This document shows positions 32,681 to 41,172 of a stretch of 46,032 nucleotides of DNA, piece by piece (within the stretch, counting starts at the first letter, position 1; every line of letters starts with the position of its first letter). A program made the translations under genes and the position numbers. Source of the stretch: Nitrospira sp. CR1.2 (GTDB taxonomy: Bacteria; Nitrospirota; Nitrospiria; Nitrospirales; Nitrospiraceae); the NCBI GenBank assembly GCA_014055495.1, contig WIAG01000028.1:1-46032 (forward strand). The letters are read 5' to 3'. The notes beneath the pieces were generated by a model. The model searched no databases and was not told where the DNA came from. It worked only from the letters and a program-made list of their open reading frames with translations.

Positions 32681-33487
32681 TCACGCCGACTCGTCGTCGT
32701 CGAACGTGGAAGCGAGGGCGCGATACTGATCGAGCGTCAGCGTCTCCGCGCGAGCCTGCAGCGGGACACCGATCACCTGCAACGCCCGGGAAATCCGAGA
32801 GGACGGATAGCCCTCGTCTCGTAATGAATTCACCAACGTCTTCCGGCGGTGGGCAAAGGCCGCCCGTACCACACGCCGGAATCGCTCATAACGGACCGGA
32901 TCGACGTCACCCCGTGCCTTGATGGTGAGATGCACCACTGCGGAGCCGACGGTCGGCCGAGGGCGGAAGCAATTCGGCGACACACGGAAGGCCAGTTCGA
33001 CCTCCGCCGCCTCTTGCGCGAGGACCGAGAGCACACCATAGTCTTCACCATTCGGTTTGGCAGCCAATCGCAAGGCCACCTCGGTCTGCAGCATGAGCAC
33101 CAGACGATCGAGGCGGGCACGGGCATCGAGCAACGCAAAGAGAATCGGGGTCGAGACATAATAGGGAAGATTCGCCACCACCACCGTACGCGGCGGCAAG
33201 GTCTCGAAGGGAAACGCGAGGGCGTCCCCGATCCGAAGGTCCAGGTTGGGACAGTGGCCGAGCGTCTCCTGCAAATGCGACTGCAGCTGCGGATCGATCT
33301 CCACGGCGATGACGCGTCCCGCTCGGGCGCACAGGTCCGCGGTCAATGCGCCGCGCCCAGGCCCGATCTCCAGCACGGTGTCCTCCGTGTGGAGTGCCGC
33401 CAGGGACACGATCTTGCGGACAATGTTCGGATCGATGAGGAAGTTCTGACCGAGCCGTTTCAAGGCTGGGGGAAGTGAGGGAGCCAT
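32681..33487 (-). CDS. rsmA: 16S rRNA (adenine1518-N6/adenine1519-N6)-dimethyltransferase
   Basis: 268 aa, the usual length for RsmA/KsgA. It has 'RLGQNFLIDPNIVRKI', the SAM-binding motif 'LEIGPGRGALT', 'VIAVEIDPQL', and the catalytic 'NLPYYVSTPIL' (N-L-P-Y). It dimethylates two adjacent adenines in helix 45 of 16S rRNA, a checkpoint of small-subunit assembly. It lies 16 bp downstream of the small unknown gene, with pdxA just before that; pdxA-rsmA linkage is common in bacteria. Confidence 0.95.
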   Translation of the reverse strand: MAPSLPPALKRLGQNFLIDPNIVRKIVSLAALHTEDTVLEIGPGRGALTADLCARAGRVIAVEIDPQLQSHLQETLGHCPNLDLRIGDALAFPFETLPPRTVVVANLPYYVSTPILFALLDARARLDRLVLMLQTEVALRLAAKPNGEDYGVLSVLAQEAAEVELAFRVSPNCFRPRPTVGSAVVHLTIKARGDVDPVRYERFRRVVRAAFAHRRKTLVNSLRDEGYPSSRISRALQVIGVPLQARAETLTLDQYRALASTFDDDESA

Positions 33488-33503
33488 AACCTCGCGCCGT
33501 CTG

Positions 33504-33824
33504 CTAGCCGGCGGCCGGAGGGGCCGCGGCCCGAATGCGTGTGGCGAGTGCCACGAGGTAGGAGCGATAACTGTCCACCTCGTCGGTAAACTCTTCGATC
33601 AAATCGTTGGTGAAGGACATGCCGGGAGTTTTTCGCGCCAGTTCATCGGCCGCGGGCTGTCCGGCATGTTGCCGAAGCAGCGCGACGGTCCGAATCTTCC
33701 ACTGCCCCACCCGTTCGGTGCCCAAGGTGGTGTTGAAGTCCTGGATTGTCCGCTTCGCGATCGCATCCAATTCCTTCACCTGCTGATCGATCATGGTCGC
33801 GACGGAAATCCCTGTCTCTGCCAT
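33504..33824 (-). CDS. Small conserved-looking protein of unknown function
   Basis: 106 aa, mostly helical, no signal peptide or membrane segment. 'MAETGISVATMIDQQVKELDAIAKRTIQDFNTTLGTERV' and 'GMSFTNDLIEEFTDEVDSYRSYLVALA' (split: MAETGISVATMIDQQVKELD, then IEEFTDEVDSYRSYLVALA) suggest a helical bundle. A GAGGAG lies about 10 nt upstream of ATG. Its tight spacing (20 bp from pdxA, 16 bp to rsmA) supports translation. I do not recognise the family. Confidence 0.6.
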   Translation of the reverse strand: MAETGISVATMIDQQVKELDAIAKRTIQDFNTTLGTERVGQWKIRTVALLRQHAGQPAADELARKTPGMSFTNDLIEEFTDEVDSYRSYLVALATRIRAAAPPAAG

Positions 33825-33843
33825 AATCGCGTACTCCTCTTCC

Positions 33844-34887
33844 CTATCGGGAGCTATTGGTCACCGGAGACCAGGATTGAGCCAAGCGGGCGGCGACCTT
33901 CACGGCTTCCAGCAGACTGCCGTGCTCGGCCACTCCTGTGCCGGCAATATCGTAGGCCGTGCCATGATCCACCGAGGTGCGGATGATCGGCAGGCCTACC
34001 GTCAAATTCACGCAGGTGCCGAACGCGACGAGTTTCAGAGGGATCAAGCCCTGATCATGATACATCGCCACCACGCCATCGTAGTCGCCGCGCGCCGCTT
34101 TCCCAAATAGCGTGTCGGCGGGCAGGGGATCGCTGGCCTTGATCCCGGCGGCCCTCGCCAGTGTGACGGCCGGCGCGATGCTGGTCGATTCTTCGTGGCC
34201 GAACAGCCCATGTTCGCCGGCATGGGGATTCAAGGCGGCCACGCCGATTCTCGGGCGTGCGATCCCGAAGTACTTCGTCAATCCGAGATGCGCGAGACGG
34301 ATAGCCTTGCTGATCCGTTCCGTCGTCAACAGCGGGGAGAGCGCGTTGATCGCCACATGAGTGGTCGTGAACATGATTTTCAACGGACCACCGACGATCA
34401 TCATCCCGAACTCTGTGGTGCGGGTCAGATCGGCCAACAATTCCGTATGGCCGGGATACTGATACCCGGCCATGTTCATGGCTTCCTTGTTGATGGGTGC
34501 CGTGACGATCCCGCCGATGCTCCCCGCTTGCGCTAATTCGACGGCTTTCTTGATGCATGCGATAGACGCCGCGCCGGTCACCGCCGCCGCCACGCCCATT
34601 CGGAACTTCGGCAGCGGTGTCTCCAATGGATCGGCCACGGCCACCTGACCAGGCTTGAGCCTGGCCTTGCCGGTTGGATCAAATGTCACGAGCTGCACAG
34701 GAAGGTCCAACCACTTGATCGTCCGCTCCATCACCGGGCGTGACCCGATCACGACTGGGCGGCAGAGCCTGGCCAACGCTTTGTCGGCCAACGCCTTGGC
34801 GATGACTTCCGGACCGATCCCGGCCGGATCACCCATCGTGAGGCCCAACACCGGGCGCGAAAATTCTGTCGTGACTTTACGAGCCAT
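33844..34887 (-). CDS. pdxA: 4-hydroxythreonine-4-phosphate dehydrogenase
   Basis: 347 aa from ATG 34887; ATG 34893 would add two residues. Signature blocks are 'LTMGDPAGIGPEV', 'TAPINKEAMNMAGYQYPGHTE' (metal-binding His at its end), 'NPHAGEHGLFGHEE' and 'AMYHDQGLIPLKL'. The enzyme oxidises 4-phosphohydroxy-L-threonine in the DXP-dependent route to pyridoxal phosphate. The N-terminus overlaps the end of the exchanger gene by about 11 bp, consistent with one operon. Confidence 0.95.
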   Translation of the reverse strand: MARKVTTEFSRPVLGLTMGDPAGIGPEVIAKALADKALARLCRPVVIGSRPVMERTIKWLDLPVQLVTFDPTGKARLKPGQVAVADPLETPLPKFRMGVAAAVTGAASIACIKKAVELAQAGSIGGIVTAPINKEAMNMAGYQYPGHTELLADLTRTTEFGMMIVGGPLKIMFTTTHVAINALSPLLTTERISKAIRLAHLGLTKYFGIARPRIGVAALNPHAGEHGLFGHEESTSIAPAVTLARAAGIKASDPLPADTLFGKAARGDYDGVVAMYHDQGLIPLKLVAFGTCVNLTVGLPIIRTSVDHGTAYDIAGTGVAEHGSLLEAVKVAARLAQSWSPVTNSSR

Positions 34888-35893
34888 GGGCATACAGAAA
34901 CAGGGTATAGCCAAGGTACAGCAGCGCGCTGCCGCTCAGCAACCAGGGGCGCCAATGTCCGGACCAGACGACCTGCAGCAAGCTCAAGCCCATAGCGACG
35001 ACCGCAAGCACCATCGTTGCCAGCGCCGTGGGTCCCAAGGCCCAGGCCGTCCCGAACAATCCGACAGACACCGGAATGGTGCCTTGAAACACCATCGCGC
35101 CGGTCACATTGCCGACTGCCAGCCGATCCTTCTTCCGGTAGAGCCACAGAAAACTATTGGACATCTCGGGCAACTCCGTGGCCAGTGGGGCGATCAACAG
35201 GGCGAGGATCAGCGGCGACACCTGCATCTCAGCGGAAATCGAATTCGCCGCGGTAACGAACAGATGCGCGCCGCCGACCAATCCGAGCAGGCCGACAATG
35301 CCTTGCGCCCCGATCAGCACATAGGAGGGCTTGGGCGACCGACGCGCGAACAGCAAAGGTTCAAGCTCTCCGCCCCCCTCTTCCGACTCCCCGTCTTCCT
35401 CTGAGAATTTCAGTTTCATGTAATAGACGTACATGCCCAGCAGCAAGAGGGCGACCGCCGCATGCAACAGTCGTGAGGGAATCACGGCGCAGGTCAACGC
35501 CAACACGTAACTGACCAGGAAGAAGGTGATGTCGACGCGGACCTCGCGATAATTGAGTTTAAACGTCGCCGTCCGCTTCCCTACCTTCGCATAGAGGAGC
35601 AACAACACCGCCAGGATGGGCAGCACCAAGGTGCTCAACATGAACGGCGCCCCGAGAATCGCGCCGAGGCCGACTTCCATCTGCTCGCGGCCGGACCCGA
35701 AAAAAATGGCGATGATCGGAATCGAGGTCTCAGGGAGCGTGGTCCCCACCGCCGCAAAGACACTGCCGACCGCGCCTTCGGAAATGTTCAGCCGCTTGCC
35801 GAGCCATTCGATACCGTTCGTGAACAGATGGCACCCGGCCAGGGTAATGACGACCGAAGCCACAAACATGCCCACATAAAACAGAATCGTCAC
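34877..35893 (-). CDS. Sodium/calcium exchanger-family membrane protein
   Basis: 338 aa with about ten membrane segments in two halves. Each half has an alpha-repeat of the CaCA superfamily: 'GSVFAAVGTTLPETSIPIIA' in the first and 'LLIAPLATELPEMSNSFL' in the second, with the ion-binding acidic residue in T-x-L-P-E. A charged loop 'SEEDGESEEGGGELEP' separates them. It is similar in plan to YrbG-type exchangers. Ion specificity is not decided by sequence. It lies between larC and pdxA on the minus strand. Confidence 0.85.
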   Translation of the reverse strand: MTILFYVGMFVASVVITLAGCHLFTNGIEWLGKRLNISEGAVGSVFAAVGTTLPETSIPIIAIFFGSGREQMEVGLGAILGAPFMLSTLVLPILAVLLLLYAKVGKRTATFKLNYREVRVDITFFLVSYVLALTCAVIPSRLLHAAVALLLLGMYVYYMKLKFSEEDGESEEGGGELEPLLFARRSPKPSYVLIGAQGIVGLLGLVGGAHLFVTAANSISAEMQVSPLILALLIAPLATELPEMSNSFLWLYRKKDRLAVGNVTGAMVFQGTIPVSVGLFGTAWALGPTALATMVLAVVAMGLSLLQVVWSGHWRPWLLSGSALLYLGYTLFLYAHGS

Positions 35894-35951
35894 CGGCGCC
35901 CTCGCGGGGAGCCCGTCTGCGGGTAGGACTGATTGGGGCGGCTGCAGTGTC

Positions 35952-37160
35952 TCATGGACGTCTCGCTGTCCGCTGCTTTCGGCCCTGCGTGCGCCGGAAC
36001 GCCACCATGGCCTCTTCCAGAATGTCCTTCACCGGATTCCCACTCTGCTCGGCAATCCGTTTGCAGTCTTCATACTCGGGAGCCGCCTTGCTCCGTCCCG
36101 GCTGATGATCTGCCACTTTGATCCGCACCTCACGTCCCCGAACCTTCACCGACGCGAAACGGCGCGGCAACACCCGCCGTTGCACGTCATGCGTCCGAAC
36201 ACCGAGTGCCGTGGTATCGGAGAACAACACCGCCAACACCGCCTCGACTCGCTCGCGCGGCGCGAGGACGGACAGGACATTTCCCGGCCGCCCTTTCTTC
36301 ATCGTCACCGGCGCCAACGTCGCATCGACGGCTCCGGCGGAAAACAGCCGCTCGAACACCGTTTCATACACTTGCGGATTGAGGTCGTCGAGATTGGTCT
36401 GAAGTTCCACGATCGTTTCCAGCGCCGCGCTCGATGCCGGTTCATCGCCGATGAAGATCCGCAGCACGTTGGCCCATTGCGCCGGATCGGCGGTTCCCGC
36501 TCCGTAGCCCACGCGCCGAACCTGCATGGAGGGAAGATACCCGAACTCGGTCGCGAGTGTTCGTACCAGCGCCACTCCCGTCGGCGTCGCCAATTCGCGT
36601 TCCGGGCCCTTCGCATATATCGGAAGTCCCACCGCAAGCGCCGCCACGGCGGGGCCGGGCACCGGCAACGCGCCATGGGCCGACATCAACGTCCCGGATC
36701 CCACGTTGATGGCCGATGCCGTGATACGCTGCACGTTCAGGAGATGCAGTCCCAGCACTCCACCGACGACATCGACGAACGAATCGATCACGCCCACTTC
36801 GTGAAAATGCACATGCCCGGGCTCGACACCGTGCGCGTTCCCTTCAGCATCGGCCAGCGCATCGAATACCGCCTGACTGCGTTCTTTAACGACAGGCGGC
36901 AGGCCGCTCCGCCGGAGAATCCTGGCGATCTGGGCCAGCGTCAACGGAGCCTGAAATCCCTTTTCGATGCGCACATCGATCTTGGTCGCCGTGATCGCCC
37001 CGCGCTCCACACGCTTACGCGAGAGCCGATACCCCTCGATGCGCAAGGAGGCCAACCCGCGCACGAGATCGGTGAAGGATAATCCCGCATCGACCAGCGC
37101 GCCTAACGTCATATCGCCGCTGATGCCGGAGAAACAGTCGAAATGAAGATGTGTTGCCAC
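35952..37160 (-). CDS. larC: LarC-type nickel-pincer cofactor nickel insertase
   Basis: 402 aa, one continuous frame (in some bacteria LarC needs a ribosomal frameshift). The N-terminus 'HLHFDCFSGISGDMTLGALVDAG' (split: HLHFDCFSGISGDM, TLGALVDAG) and the His-rich 'GHVHFHEVG' are family signatures. LarC uses CTP to insert nickel into the pyridinium bis-thiocarboxylate nucleotide to finish the NPN cofactor of LarA-type racemases. larB is nearby (38068-38835); larE and larA are not in the window. Confidence 0.9.
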   Translation of the reverse strand: MATHLHFDCFSGISGDMTLGALVDAGLSFTDLVRGLASLRIEGYRLSRKRVERGAITATKIDVRIEKGFQAPLTLAQIARILRRSGLPPVVKERSQAVFDALADAEGNAHGVEPGHVHFHEVGVIDSFVDVVGGVLGLHLLNVQRITASAINVGSGTLMSAHGALPVPGPAVAALAVGLPIYAKGPERELATPTGVALVRTLATEFGYLPSMQVRRVGYGAGTADPAQWANVLRIFIGDEPASSAALETIVELQTNLDDLNPQVYETVFERLFSAGAVDATLAPVTMKKGRPGNVLSVLAPRERVEAVLAVLFSDTTALGVRTHDVQRRVLPRRFASVKVRGREVRIKVADHQPGRSKAAPEYEDCKRIAEQSGNPVKDILEEAMVAFRRTQGRKQRTARRP

Positions 37161-37321
37161 CGAACTCCTGCGATTCCTGATGCCGCGTAAACGAGCGGCA
37201 TCTTACCGGACCCACACCCAGACAGCAATCATTCCGCTCGTTCATTGACAGCCCACCGATGCTGTGTTATCCCCAATCAAGAGAGACGCTCTGCCGACCA
37301 TCGCCTGCGACACCGAGGCCC

Positions 37322-37894
37322 ATGTCCGACCCAAGACCAGCTCACCCCTCCATCGCCCGACGTGTGTCGCATGTCGTCATGGTCGCCCTCTTGCTGTTCA
37401 TCGGCACTGTCGTCCTGCCGGATGCCCGGCCCGTCGACGCGCTGGCCAAGACCAAAGGCAAGAGCGCTGTGCCACGCCCAGAGCCGGATCTCAAAATTCT
37501 GTCACTGAACACAGCTCCGATCCCCTACAAACCGCAGGAAGGCGCCTTCCATTTCGTGGCAACGGTGCAGTTGCCGAAAGAAGTCGACGAACAACTCATG
37601 TTGGAGGTGTCCGCACTCGTCACGTCGTCCTCCATGACTTCGTTGCGGTTCCTCTCCATCCGGCAGCCGGTCAACGAGCACGCGCAAACGATTCCCAGCG
37701 CCAACGGAGAGACGCCGCAACGACACGTGCAAGTCGATCTCACCTGGGACGGCCTGGATCACAACAAGCAGCAAGTGCCGGTCGGATCCTATGAGTATGA
37801 AGTGCGGGTCAAGCTGCTAAGTAACGGAGAGAAGGGTCAGCGCACCCAAATGCTCTCATGGCCAAAACGCGGTAAGATTCAGGTGAAGAACTAG
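37322..37894 (+). CDS. Secreted or anchored protein with an Ig-like domain
   Basis: 190 aa from ATG 37322; ATG 37259 and ATG 37379 are other possible starts. A hydrophobic segment 'VVMVALLLFIGTVVLPDA' near residue 19-36 acts as signal or anchor. The end of the protein has 'VDLTWDGLDHNKQQVPVGSYEYEVRV', given here as 'TWDGLDHNKQQVPVGSYEY', which resembles the FlgD-type Ig-like repeat (W-x-G-x-D...VPxGxYxYxV). It lies opposite to the lar genes and between them. The function is unknown. Confidence 0.55.
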   Translation: MSDPRPAHPSIARRVSHVVMVALLLFIGTVVLPDARPVDALAKTKGKSAVPRPEPDLKILSLNTAPIPYKPQEGAFHFVATVQLPKEVDEQLMLEVSALVTSSSMTSLRFLSIRQPVNEHAQTIPSANGETPQRHVQVDLTWDGLDHNKQQVPVGSYEYEVRVKLLSNGEKGQRTQMLSWPKRGKIQVKN

Positions 37895-37950
37895 CCCGCA
37901 TTGGTTCGGCAGTCACCCGCAGGATGCGCAAAAACGCTGTCCTCATCGTT

Positions 37951-38027
37951 CGTGAAACGTCGTTCGTCTCTTCTGTCAGCAAGGATACGGCTCCTGACGA
38001 GATACGCTTCACGATTCACGCTTCACG
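37951..38027. repeat. CTTCACG-type heptamer array with inverted copy
   Basis: 38007-38027 is three heptamers: CTTCACG, ATTCACG, CTTCACG. An inverted copy, CGTGAAACGT (37951-37960), can pair with ACGCTTCACG (38004-38013) at nine of ten positions, and TCT..GTCAG with CTGAC..GAGA inside gives a long imperfect hairpin. The plan matches the array at 1171-1227, though the heptamer differs. Confidence 0.6.
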
Positions 38028-38067
38028 GAGGTCGAGCACGCCACCGGCAGACCGTTTCCGCATCCTG

Positions 38068-38835
38068 CTAAGGTTGATCACCATCCGTCTCCCCCACCAT
38101 GTTGATGCGGTGAGCCAGACACCCCGCGCCAAAGCCATTGTCGATATTCATCACCCCGACTCCGGCCGCGCAAGAATTCAACATCGTCAACAACGCCGCC
38201 AAGCCGCCGAAATGTGCGCCATATCCACGGCTTGTGGGCACCGCAATCACCGGCTGCCGGACTAATCCGCCGACCACGCTCGGCAACACCCCGTCCATTC
38301 CGGCCACCACGACCACCACCCGCGCCTCATGCAACCGGTCTTGTTGGCCGAGCAACCGATGCAATCCGGCCACTCCCACATCGTACAAGGTATCGGTGGT
38401 GCTCCCCATGATGTCGGCCGTCACTCGCGCCTCTTCAGCGACGGGAATATCGGCCGTCCCTGCAGTGACGATCAGCACGGAACCCCGACGCAACAGCTTG
38501 GGCGGGGGAATCGCCACGACTCGTGCCTCTTCGTGATAGGTGGCCCGCTTGCTGAGTCGTACGAGCGCCCTCGCGACAGGCGGCTCGACCCGCGTTGCGA
38601 GCAAGGCATTGTTCTTCCGCAGCAGGGTCTTGGCAATGGCGACGACCTGCGCCACCGTCTTCCCTTCACAAAAAATGACCTCCGGAAATCCCTGTCGAAG
38701 GGTCCGATGATGGTCCAGCGACGCAAACCCCAGGTTTTCGTACGGCAGCGTGCGTAACTGTTTGAGCGCCTCCGGCACGGCGAGGGTGCCTTGCTGCACG
38801 TTCATGAGCAGCGCTCGCAATTGGTCTCGATTCAT
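38068..38835 (-). CDS. larB: LarB-type NPN cofactor synthase (AIR carboxylase-like)
   Basis: 255 aa. It has 'LDHHRTLRQGFPEVIFCEGKT', 'VTAGTADIPVAEEA', 'VVVVVAGMDGVLPSVVGG' and 'VPTSRGYGAHFGGLAALLTMLNSCAAG', the PurE-like core that defines LarB. LarB carboxylates and hydrolyses nicotinic acid adenine dinucleotide, the first step of the nickel-pincer cofactor. It overlaps gpsA by 4 bp. Confidence 0.9.
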   Translation of the reverse strand: MNRDQLRALLMNVQQGTLAVPEALKQLRTLPYENLGFASLDHHRTLRQGFPEVIFCEGKTVAQVVAIAKTLLRKNNALLATRVEPPVARALVRLSKRATYHEEARVVAIPPPKLLRRGSVLIVTAGTADIPVAEEARVTADIMGSTTDTLYDVGVAGLHRLLGQQDRLHEARVVVVVAGMDGVLPSVVGGLVRQPVIAVPTSRGYGAHFGGLAALLTMLNSCAAGVGVMNIDNGFGAGCLAHRINMVGETDGDQP

Positions 38836-39857
38836 AACGGTGCCTTCTCCCCCTTGGCTTCGCGCTCCATCAGATCCCCGACCGCCTGGCGACAGGCCTT
38901 GTCGGCGAAAAGCACGGCGTTGACCTCCTGCACAATCGGCATATCCACCCCGCAGCGCTGCGCCAGACCCAAGGCGGCCTTGGCGGTACGCACGCCTTCG
39001 GCAACCGCCTGCATACTCGCAAGTATCTCGTCCAACCGCTCCCCCTTTCCCAACCGTACCCCCACCGAGTGGTTGCGGCTCAACGGCCCAGTACAGGTCA
39101 GGACGAGATCACCGACGCCGGAGAGCCCGTAAAATGTCCGTGGGTCGGCCCCCATGGCTACCCCAAGCCGGATCATTTCGGCGAGTCCGCGGGTAATCAA
39201 AGCGGCGCGGGCGTTGTGCCCCAGCTCAAGCCCATCCACGACACCGGCGGCCAAGGCCATGACGTTTTTCAACGCCCCACCCAGCTGAACGCCGATCACA
39301 TCATCATCGGCATAAATACGAAAACTCGGTGTCATGAACAGTGTTTGTATTGATCTCACCAAGTCGCCGTCCTGCCCGGCCAAACAGAGCGCGGTCGGTT
39401 TTCCCTGGCTGACTTCGCTGGCGAAACTCGGGCCAGACAAGACCATCAGCGAACGTCGCATCTGCTCCGGCAGCGTGTCCTGCATCACCTGCGTCATCAG
39501 GTCGAGCGTGGTCTCCTCAATACCCTTGGTGGCGCTGACGAAGGGAACGGCCTCAGTCAACAACGGTCCGACCCGGGCCAGGACGGGTCGGGCCACATGC
39601 GAGGGCACGGCAAAGAGCACACAGTCGATGCCGGTCAGCGCCTCGGATAAGACGTTGGTTGCAGTCAGGGTCGCAGGAAGCCGCACGCCGGGGAGATAGA
39701 GTGCATTTTCGCGCCGCTGTTCAACGCTCTGCACCACCTCCGGCTCATGGGCCCAGAGACTCACGGCAATCTGTTTTTCGGCCAGATGCCGGGCCAATGC
39801 GGTCCCCCATGCCCCGGCGCCGACCACCGCCACTCGCTGAAAGACTGATCGTGTCAT
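38832..39857 (-). CDS. gpsA: NAD(P)-dependent glycerol-3-phosphate dehydrogenase
   Basis: 341 aa. The nucleotide-binding 'VVGAGAWGTALARHLA' is at the N-terminus, and catalytic blocks 'GALKNVMALAAGVVDGLELG', 'NARAALITRGLAEM' and 'GLSGVGDLVLTCTGPLSRN' follow. It reduces dihydroxyacetone phosphate to sn-glycerol 3-phosphate for phospholipid synthesis. The stop overlaps the larB start by 4 bp, suggesting one transcript. Confidence 0.95.
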   Translation of the reverse strand: MTRSVFQRVAVVGAGAWGTALARHLAEKQIAVSLWAHEPEVVQSVEQRRENALYLPGVRLPATLTATNVLSEALTGIDCVLFAVPSHVARPVLARVGPLLTEAVPFVSATKGIEETTLDLMTQVMQDTLPEQMRRSLMVLSGPSFASEVSQGKPTALCLAGQDGDLVRSIQTLFMTPSFRIYADDDVIGVQLGGALKNVMALAAGVVDGLELGHNARAALITRGLAEMIRLGVAMGADPRTFYGLSGVGDLVLTCTGPLSRNHSVGVRLGKGERLDEILASMQAVAEGVRTAKAALGLAQRCGVDMPIVQEVNAVLFADKACRQAVGDLMEREAKGEKAPL

Positions 39858-39999
39858 GGAGGCGGATTATAGGAAGGGGTCCGGAAGGGTGTCAACGAAC
39901 GGGCCGCACAGCTTCATTCAGTTTGGCCGCACACGCACGTCCCTATTGGAATTCCACCGCACACAAGGTAGGCTGCACGGGCCACGGGGAACCATCGTC

Positions 40000-40362
40000 A
40001 TGAAAGCTTGCCCGGCCTGCGGACGCGCCCTGCCCGAAATCAATCTCTACTGCACGCACTGCGGAGCAGGCGTGTCGGCCGAGACGGAGCGCACGGCGAC
40101 ACCGCCGACGTCCAGGCCTCTCGCAAAGGAGCAGCTCAACCTCAACATCCTGTATGGCATGGTCACGGTCCTGATCGTCTCCGTCGTCATACCGCCCTGG
40201 GAAACACCGCCCTCGCAGCCGGCCGCGTTCCTCGGCTTTCACTTTCTTCTCTCTCCGCCCCAACCGGATGCCATCGTGAGCCGGATGCTGCTCACGATCG
40301 AGCTCACCACGACGGCCATCGCAGGCTTGTACCTCTCGTTTCTGTTTCGCACGAAGCTCTGA
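40000..40362 (+). CDS. Zinc-ribbon membrane protein
   Basis: 120 aa from ATG 40000. A double-CxxC zinc ribbon, 'MKACPACGRALPEINLYCTHCGAG', is quoted here as C-P-A-C...C-T-H-C. Two membrane helices follow: 'ILYGMVTVLIVSVVI' near 52-68 and 'TIELTTTAIAGLYLSFLF' near 100-117. The function is unknown. Confidence 0.6.
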   Translation: MKACPACGRALPEINLYCTHCGAGVSAETERTATPPTSRPLAKEQLNLNILYGMVTVLIVSVVIPPWETPPSQPAAFLGFHFLLSPPQPDAIVSRMLLTIELTTTAIAGLYLSFLFRTKL

Positions 40363-40371
40363 GAGGCCGAT

Positions 40372-41172
40372 TCAGTCGAGCGCGAGGGTCAGGCACTTGG
40401 CGGCTCCACCCGACTTCATGAATTCATCCAACTCCACGGCATGCGTGCGATAGCCCCGATCGTGAAGACTCTGCATCGTACGGGGGCACCCGGCGGGAAT
40501 GACCACCTGCTTACCGACACACACGGCATTGCACGCGAATCGAATCGCGTCCTCCTCGGGCACGGCAATGCGGCGTTCCGCGGGAATTCGCTCCGAGATC
40601 GCCGCGAGGCCATAGGAATCGAAGGCGCCCGGGAAATAGAGCAACTCCCCGCCGCTGAGCGGACAGAAACAGGTATCGAGGTGATAGAAGCGACCGTCGA
40701 TGAGTTCCAGCGGGATGATTTCACGCTGAAAGAGTTCGCTCAAAGCGGGAAACGATCGGATGTCTGTTCGCTGGCGATACCCGCCGAACCAGGTATCAGG
40801 AAACCCTAACAGGTCGCCCGCTCCTTCGAAGTAGTGGGTTTTCTCCAAGGTCAGAACTTCGTAGCCCTGCCCACGAAACCATCGTTCATAGTACACTTCC
40901 TCGCGCTGCCGCTCCGGATAACGGAACCGGCTCACCAGGGCACGACGGCCGACCACCACTCCGGCATTCGCCGTAAACACCAAGTCCGGAAGACCTTCCA
41001 CCGGGGGCATACGTTCGATCCCTGCACCGACGTCCCGTTCGAGGACCGTCATCAACGCCTGCCATTGACTGGCGGCGCGCGAGGGAACCACGGCGTTCGT
41101 CCGCCGCATCCAGGGATTGATCTCGTAGTCGATCTGAAAATATTCGGGAGGGCACACCAGAAGCCGGCTCAT
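40372..41172 (-). CDS. Arginine dihydrolase-like (ArgZ/AgrE N-domain, guanidine-modifying superfamily)
   Basis: 266 aa from ATG 41172. This ATG overlaps the TGA of the upstream gene by 4 bp (ATGA). Candidate active-site residues, in the family order, are N19, N69 ('FTANAG'), R88, E116 ('FEGAGD'), H164 and D166 ('YHLD'), and C260 ('GGAAKCLTL'). Their spacing is within a few residues of Synechocystis ArgZ (from memory N22, N71, R90, E118, H168, D170, C264). ArgZ hydrolyses arginine to ornithine, ammonia and CO2. Simple arginine deiminase, DDAH or amidinotransferase activity is possible, but the neighbour favours the dihydrolase. Confidence 0.65.
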   Translation of the reverse strand: MSRLLVCPPEYFQIDYEINPWMRRTNAVVPSRAASQWQALMTVLERDVGAGIERMPPVEGLPDLVFTANAGVVVGRRALVSRFRYPERQREEVYYERWFRGQGYEVLTLEKTHYFEGAGDLLGFPDTWFGGYRQRTDIRSFPALSELFQREIIPLELIDGRFYHLDTCFCPLSGGELLYFPGAFDSYGLAAISERIPAERRIAVPEEDAIRFACNAVCVGKQVVIPAGCPRTMQSLHDRGYRTHAVELDEFMKSGGAAKCLTLALD

